64,000 nt of DNA from Lingula anatina. Taxonomy: Eukaryota > Brachiopoda > Lingulata > Lingulida > Lingulidae. The translations under genes and the position numbers were made by a program. A model generated the notes under the pieces. That model was given only the letters and a program-made list of their open reading frames with translations. It was not told the origin of the DNA and did not search any database. The stretch lies in the NCBI RefSeq assembly GCF_001039355.2, contig NW_019775716.1, forward strand, positions 145,394 to 209,393, given 5' to 3'. This document shows, one piece after another, positions 57,667 to 64,000 of this stretch; positions within the stretch are counted from its first letter, which is position 1, and every line of letters begins with the position of its first letter.

Positions 57667-58458
57667 ATTTGACCCAGATGAAAGAAAAAGCGGACCTTCA
57701 CACGAACTTCCTGGCTACCAGCACGTGCCTGCTTATAATATCCATAATACTTTCGATATTTGTCGTCTTTGCCAAGTTTTGGAAGCTGCATCAACATCTA
57801 AGCAATAGATTCTCGTTGCATTATGGTTGCTTAACTCTAAATAGCTTTGCCAAGCGAAAAACCTGTAGCTGACAAAAGTTGTGAAAGAACGTCGAAAGGT
57901 AGTGTAACTGACTATCGTGAATTGCTCTCTAGCAGCTTGAGTGGGCGTGCCAGACATTTCAGCCGCTTACACTGAATGCAATTTAGGGAGAATCCGCACA
58001 GAGTTAAATCGATCCAGCTTGTACGATGGGTAAATGGGAATGCTCCCTTGTGCCTGATGTTAACATTTAAAACTAGCATGAAATGGATTAAAAACCACTC
58101 TTTGGGAACCTAATAAAATCTCAAATTTTGGGTCATTTGGGTCTGTCCTGGACCTGATTAGCGATTACACCCCCTTGGACCCCTGCTTCCCATCAGTACA
58201 AGTTCCCGTATCGAAACAGTGGCGCTACCCGTCGAACGCCCGGATGTAATATACGGTACTGAACATAAACCCCTGAAGCTGCACGCGCGCTGAAGTATTT
58301 AAAACTTATGCAATTTCACTTAAAATCAACAGATGATATCACGGAAACTGTTTTAAATAAAACCCAGGACGTAGTTTTAGGTACATTCATCATGTCTGTG
58401 TGTAGCCGAAATGTATCAGACAAAAGTTCAGTATAAATTATCTTATAAACAATAGTGT
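57667..58458. other. Spacer between unit 2 and the LamG gene
   Basis: Unique sequence with no convincing gene. A partial relative of the TTA-type MITE end may lie near 57985-58050. Confidence 0.55.
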
Positions 58459-61062
58459 TCATTTGCGGTAGTAGTAGCCTTTCTTCCTTCCGGTCGCCTT
58501 GGAACAATACCCCAAGTTTCTTTTCATTCCTTTCAGATGTTTTAGAAGTGTCGGTACATCCATCGCAACAATTCCTCCAATAATGAGGAGTACCATCAAC
58601 AACCCAAATGTCCCCATAGCCTCGGCCCCTGGCGCCTCCACGGGGTTCTTAGGGTGTCGCCGGCGGTTTGGTTGTACTCCTTCTATTGCTTCAGCAAATA
58701 AAAAAAATAATGAAAGTTCATTGTTGTGCGTTTTTATAACTTTTGTTTCTCTGCTCATTTATCATACACGTAGGCTACTCATAATTGTATTGGACACAAA
58801 TCACTTTCATTGGGAGGTTTTACAAACGACGAAGCACGAATTGAGAACAAAGTCACGACACTTCGTTCTTCACACTTCGTTAATGTAGCTTATGGCGGTT
58901 TTGGTAAACCGTCAAAATATCATGTACGATTAAAACACGTCAAATATGTTTACGTTAATGAAGGTAAATATTTTTCCTATTCTATTGTTCGCATGGCGAT
59001 TTATTTTATGTGAAAATAGAGGAATTACGTTGTGAACTGCGATTTTTTACCCATGCCACCACTTGTCACCCATGTCAACTTCAGAAGAGAAAGAACACAC
59101 AAAAGAAACAACGTAAGATATATCACACCAGCGACATCTTGTGATTTCGTATTCGTAAAAAAAGTAAGAAGCCTCCTGTGCGAACGTGGCTTCTGCTCTT
59201 CGCACTCGTATTCCGTGGTTTGCAAACCTCCAATTTCATACTTAGATACATGTACACCTTTATACCTAAAACTACAAGACAGTCGCACAAAGAGCAAAAC
59301 ATACCTTCTGCACATGGCGGAACCACGTTGCTCCAGACACCTGTATGCAAGCACGTGATCTTCCTGCGCGTCATTCCATCAGGAAAAGTCAAGTTGTCTG
59401 TGCATGTGTATACTACCACAGTGCCTATACAGTGGTGGGAGGCACTGCCGTTGTTCGTGGTTCTAAACGCCTGATTAGCAGAGCCACAGAACGGTGCTGG
59501 AACGAAATACAAAATCTTGGCCTGAATAGGCATTGAGAGTAAAGTAATTTCTCGTCAATCAACAGCTAATATTGAAATTCTTTGCCTCCAATATTTTGAT
59601 TCGCCTGGATAGCCTCAGTTCCTGGCGAAGATGCTCTGGACAGACATCGAAATATTGGAGATATACTCTGATAACATCACACAACTGATAAAATTCTGCC
59701 CTGACTAAATAAGGATTCCTTTTATACACCTAAAACATACACACGTGCAGCTCTTAATTTTAATGATGTTGCAAAGAAATCATGATACAATAGGTAATGG
59801 GAATGTTAAGGCTGGTAATTGTCTACACGACTGGGAAAATTGGAATGAAACATTTTTATATTTAAAAGACGAGAGGGGTTTTAATGTATAAAAATACGCA
59901 TGGTCACGCCCAGATACACGCTGAATCAAACTGGTCGTCATTGATAAACGGTGTAGTTAAAGAACCAAACGCTACCTTATCCTATTTATATTTACCTGCA
60001 GTGGTCCCCACGAGTTCTAATGACGTCATTGACGACGTGGCACTTGTTTGGTGTTCGGTAGACCGTGATTCAAGCAGGTTCCAACCCATACTCGGCATTA
60101 AAGAGGTGGGACTGTCATCAGTATAATGGGTACCAGGATTAGTTGACGTTCCGGTCATATTTTCCGCATTCTCTAAATCACTAACTTCAGGTTCTGAAAC
60201 AACACTTGCTGTTGCCGTTTGCGTAGTCCAACAGTCGTTATGGAGGCAGTCCATTCTTATATTCAATGTGGCAAGATTAACAGAAGCCAAGTCACTTGTG
60301 TTAAAAGTTGAATACGACGCTGAAGAAGATTCGTTTGACATGATCACCGAGGGCACTTCAGTTGCAATCTCGCCGCCATCAACAGAGAATGCCATTTCAG
60401 TTGCGTATTCAGTTATTGATGCCGTCAAGAAAGGCACAGTTAAAGACCTGTTGTGAGATTGCTGCATCACGGCGCTAGTGTATTCCGTTTGGGAAGTCAT
60501 GGAACCAGCATGGATGTCAGTTAGACTGAATTGCTGTGTGCTAGTGCTTGAAGGAAGTTCTGTGTCTATTCTCGGGGTGACTATTGTGTGTCTATTGTCT
60601 GGGGGTTCACTGCCTTGGCCTGGAGAGCTTGAAACATCCGTTTGTCCGTGCGGCGAATATTGGGGTGCGTCCCTTAGCTTGTTAGCTGGGGTTAAAGGAG
60701 AACATTAAAATACACAAAAAAGTCCCTTATGGGGCAAAAATAATTCTTGTATCTTTAATAAAGATATGTTTTAATGTTTTTTAACATTAAAATGATTTTT
60801 GCATGGCATTATTTTGTCATAAAATGATAACATTACTTGTCATACAAAAACAGAATTAAATTAGGTACGTGTATGAGTTTGTTTATAAGACATATTTTGC
60901 ATTTATATTATTAAAATGTCCTTTGGAGCTAATAAAAATATTTTTTTTTTATTTTTCATGGAATTCAATATCCTGACAAATAATTTTAAACACGTTCAAT
61001 CTTTGTGGCATACAAGAGTCAGCGATATCATATCTAATGATAATGTAAATTGTAAATACGCA

Positions 61063-61111
<49 letters not shown>

Positions 61112-62941
61112 CCGTCTACACTCGCCATGATCACCTCTCTCTCTCTCTCTCTCTCTCTCTCGTTCATACGCTCTGCTCACCGTTACAGACGTCCCTAAAC
61201 CTGATGTAGTTCTGATCCAATTGCACATCTATATCGTATATTTGCAAACATGACATTTTCCCCGTAAAGCCCGAGCCCCCGCCGCCGACGCCAATATCTC
61301 CCAGGATCGACGTTAGGTCTTCGGTAGTCAACTCTGAATCGTCTTTATTTAAAGTGCCGTCGACAAACACTTCCATTAATACAGATGACGCTGTTGGGGA
61401 CTTTTTCGTCACTGCACCAATGTGATACCACATATTAGGTATTAAGCCGCTTTCGTATGTAGACATAAACCGCGTAGAAAATACATCTGCGTAACTTGTG
61501 CTCTGGTTGTTCTTGACTGTCTGTAACATGATTCTCCCGTCCCTCACTAAAATTTCTAAACCGGGAGGGGCTATATCTTCGTATAAATACTGTCTGAAAA
61601 AACTTGTTGGCTGTTTGTAGTCTCCACCGTCATCACGCACATCGACATCTAAGTAGAACAGCACGGACACTACATGTTGTACGGTCAAGTGTCCAGTGTT
61701 TGCTATTTGCACCAGACTATTGGGTGTGTCCCAAAGCTTCATGCATCCATGCACTGACGGCATTGGGGAAACAGTCGTGTTGATATCAGGATTGTTTACT
61801 ATCAAATCGGAGTTAAAGCCACTCAAATCTTGTGTTGGGTATTCAACGGTCATTGGCCATAGACCCAACGGTTGTGGTAAACCTGCATTGAAAAATGAAA
61901 ATAATATGCCTTTCAAAATGCATTTAATTTGATAACATGTTGTTGCCTTTTTTATCGTGTATTTTATAAATTATATTCAAGTTTAAAGTGTTTTCTATAG
62001 GGGTGACATAAATTCATGAAAGTACAGGTATATAATAATGAATAACTGGCATCATTAACGATCATTGATATCACTGACTATGCAAAGTTTGGTGTTAATG
62101 TTAACACTGTAAATTCATTATTTGTTGTTGAACAGGCGGGCCTTGTTAAGAAGTATATAGCTGTCCGATCCTGAAATCTTTGGCAATAATGATGATACTG
62201 AGAATTAACCTTCTGGACTTGTGTCTCAACGACTGGACAGGTGAATCTTTTAATGCGCTAAAGGTGACCTTTTATGCCAAACATACTTACACGCCAATCG
62301 TATGTCCTGTAGACCGGAAGCGTCCAATGCCACGTCATACAATTGAAGACATGCCAAATTTCCTCTAAATGGTTCGACCAGACTAGAGCTCGTTCCACCT
62401 ACAATCAATTCTCTTTCACTAACGAAAAAATTCAGTGACATGTCCTTTGTTGCTATTAGAGTAACAGTTTGGGCATTAAGTGCGAGGTTCGTATCTGTCC
62501 ATAAGTTAAGCGTGGCAGTGGTGTGGTTGTACGTTACTGCCATGAACTGCCATGTATCGTTGAGTATTTCTCCAATTCCTTCTTCATCTTCACTTTTGAT
62601 CACTAATTTAATTGCACCACGATCGCGTTTTAAACCCACATGTACATGTATATCGCTCGGCATCAGGAACCGCAACAGTCTACAATACTGCAGGTATAAA
62701 AAACACCTGGGCCTCAACAGTAAAGCTACCGTGAATGAGTTGTCGAACATTGGAGATGCGGCGCCTGATGCAAGATAACTGCCGGCTGTACCGTCCAGGA
62801 ACACTGCCCCGTCCCTGTCACCCCACGGTCCCGTGGTGAAGGTCACGTTGGGCAACAAGTTTAAGTGAGTGCCATTGGCATTTAGGTCTGTCCCTCCATA
62901 GCGGCGATTAAGGGGCCAAAGTCCAGCAGACTGAAGATCGC
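58459..62941 (-). CDS. LamG-LamG-mucin-sushi type I membrane protein, 3' part
   Basis: Five exons, all joined in phase 1: 62941-62291, 61882-61181, 60685-59996, 59496-59305, 58682-58459 (stop). About 818 visible residues; the signal peptide and N-terminus lie upstream, outside the window. The first two exons are parallel modules of about 215-235 residues, each opening with GLWPL or GLWPM and closing with a FxGxLACLQLYDVAL- or FTGKMSCLQIYDI-type strand: LamG-like jelly-roll (concanavalin) domains. The third exon is about 230 residues rich in Ser/Thr, mucin-like. The fourth is a sushi/CCP domain with four cysteines and a Trp before the last Cys (HTGVWSNVVPPC). The last has a hydrophobic span (MGTFGLLMVLLIIGGIVAM) and a basic tail ending KKGYYYRK. 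A cell-surface adhesion or recognition role is inferred from the domains; I do not recognise a named orthologue. Confidence 0.85.
61066..61161. repeat. (CT)n(CA)n(CT)n beside a LamG-exon donor
   Basis: Three dinucleotide tracts about 20 bases inside the intron from the donor at 61180 (minus strand). Confidence 0.85.
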
Positions 62942-63023
62942 CTGTTAGTGGCATAAAAAGGCGCAGGTTACCAACAGGTATATGATTAATCTGGGATTTG
63001 TTATATTCTATAAACATGTGCAA

Positions 63024-63075
<52 letters not shown>

Positions 63076-64000
63076 TTTTACTTTAAAAAATATCTTGCCA
63101 CATTGAGCAGCTCTGCCTTTGATTAGCATTTGGGACCTCTCCAGCTGCTTATTTTGGGTGTAATCACTTTCTCCCTATTATTATTATTACAATTATTATT
63201 ATTAGATTCAAGATACATGCATGGTACTGAATATCAGGATCAGAAACAGCTACATGTATTTTGGAAACTATGGAGGACTTTAAAAAAAAAGCAACTGGAA
63301 GTGAAAACCCTTAACCATTACATAGGCTTACATGTATGCTCCTGAAATGTGCCCTTGATCGTAAATCCTGCAGATATACAGACAGACAGACAGACAGACA
63401 GGCAGTCAGACGGACAGACGAAAAAGCACCAGGAATCACGTGGCTCAACTACGTCAACGTGAAGTCAATAAGCTTGGAAAACGTCTGCAAAGGTTATCCT
63501 TATTATGATTAATAGTCGATTTACTGAAGAGGAAGAAAGGCCGTGCACGTAACAATACAAATGAAGTTTAGTTTCAAATTTATATTTGAAAACTGATATT
63601 CCAAAAAGATATTATCGTTTAAATATCTGAGTGCCTTAATTTTTTATATGCAGACTTTAATTTTAGACGCCGCTTAAAATATCAACATTTATTTCCAACA
63701 CATTTATGTTCATCGTGCCTGATATACTTGGCATGTGCAACAACTTCAAGACAGTTTCATCTGACATTATTTGTATAAAGAGTGTTGCTTTGCACGTTCA
63801 CAATATAAAGGAAACTCGCTAGGCTCCACTTTTTATGCTGATTCATGCATTTATTGTTGAAATAAATTGATCGTTAAAATGTTCACAACAGCAAGGTCAG
63901 ACGGCATTGATCTTGATGACCTCCATAATTGATCTTAATTGTACCAGTTTTCCTTTCAGTGTCCAATTTAGATTCCAGCCTTTCAAGTGTCCAGAAAAAA
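62942..64000. other. Upstream intron of the LamG gene
   Basis: (AAT)n at 63028-63072, (ATT)n near 63178-63205 and CAGA repeats at 63378-63402. No upstream coding exon with a phase-1 donor is recognised. Confidence 0.6.

Noticed and set aside
57669-57872. 67-codon frame with one hydrophobic stretch
   Set aside because: No counterpart, no splice sites, just outside the duplicated unit; chance is likely.
59025-59358. Frames of about 109 codons on both strands
   Set aside because: They overlap the intron and edge of the sushi exon; only the sushi frame has cysteine spacing and matching splice phases.
63130-63345. 71-codon frame with a Leu-rich start resembling a signal peptide
   Set aside because: The Leu run is the translation of an (ATT)n microsatellite; no splice or domain support.

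Overview
This is animal genomic DNA. It is AT-rich, with GT-AG introns, many microsatellites, MITEs and multi-exon genes for extracellular domains. The repeat style and the frequent ACATGTACATGTA and TAGGCCTAC motifs suggest a marine invertebrate (lophotrochozoan or invertebrate deuterostome), but I cannot name the species. Four N gaps (4940-4955, 10186, 39589, 47377) mark a draft assembly.

Layout. (1) 1-27.5 kb, + strand: the 3' part of an LDL-receptor-related protein (LRP) gene. I can read 26 coding exons in consistent phase: end of a YWTD propeller, EGF, 14 LDLa repeats, two EGFs, a full YWTD propeller, EGF, Ser/Thr-rich stalk, EGF, one membrane span, and a tail with FHNPAF. Six of the LDLa repeats (5.0-9.9 kb) are repeated almost exactly at 10.2-14.4 kb, and the first block has an N gap at each end, so it may be an assembly duplicate. 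(2) 18.3-19.7 kb, - strand: a small NHL-repeat propeller gene nested in an LRP intron. (3) 29.2-36.4 kb, - strand: a complete 11-coding-exon GEN1 (Holliday-junction resolvase) of 651 residues. (4) 35.1-57.7 kb: a tandem segmental duplication. Each unit carries one XK-related (XKR) gene read from a single coding exon (40.9 and 54.1 kb, about 90% identical proteins). The left edge lies inside a GEN1 intron, and the second unit lacks the part holding the first two GEN1 coding exons. (5) 47.7-52.8 kb: a 5,057-bp DNA transposon inside the second unit. It has terminal inverted repeats, a 7-bp target duplication and an empty site in the first unit, and it carries a decayed coiled-coil / putative transposase core / Tudor-like reading frame. 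(6) 58.5-62.9 kb, - strand: the 3' part of a type I membrane protein gene with two LamG-like modules, a mucin-like stretch, a sushi domain, a membrane span and a basic tail.

The genes do not form a pathway. LRP and the LamG/sushi protein are cell-surface proteins, XKR proteins are membrane proteins of a family that includes phospholipid scramblases, GEN1 acts in DNA repair, and the NHL protein is a probable binding scaffold. The second XKR unit works as a dated landing pad: comparing it with the first gives direct empty sites for a TTA-type MITE, a TTAA-type MITE and the 5-kb transposon. The 5-kb element is the strongest candidate for something poorly described.
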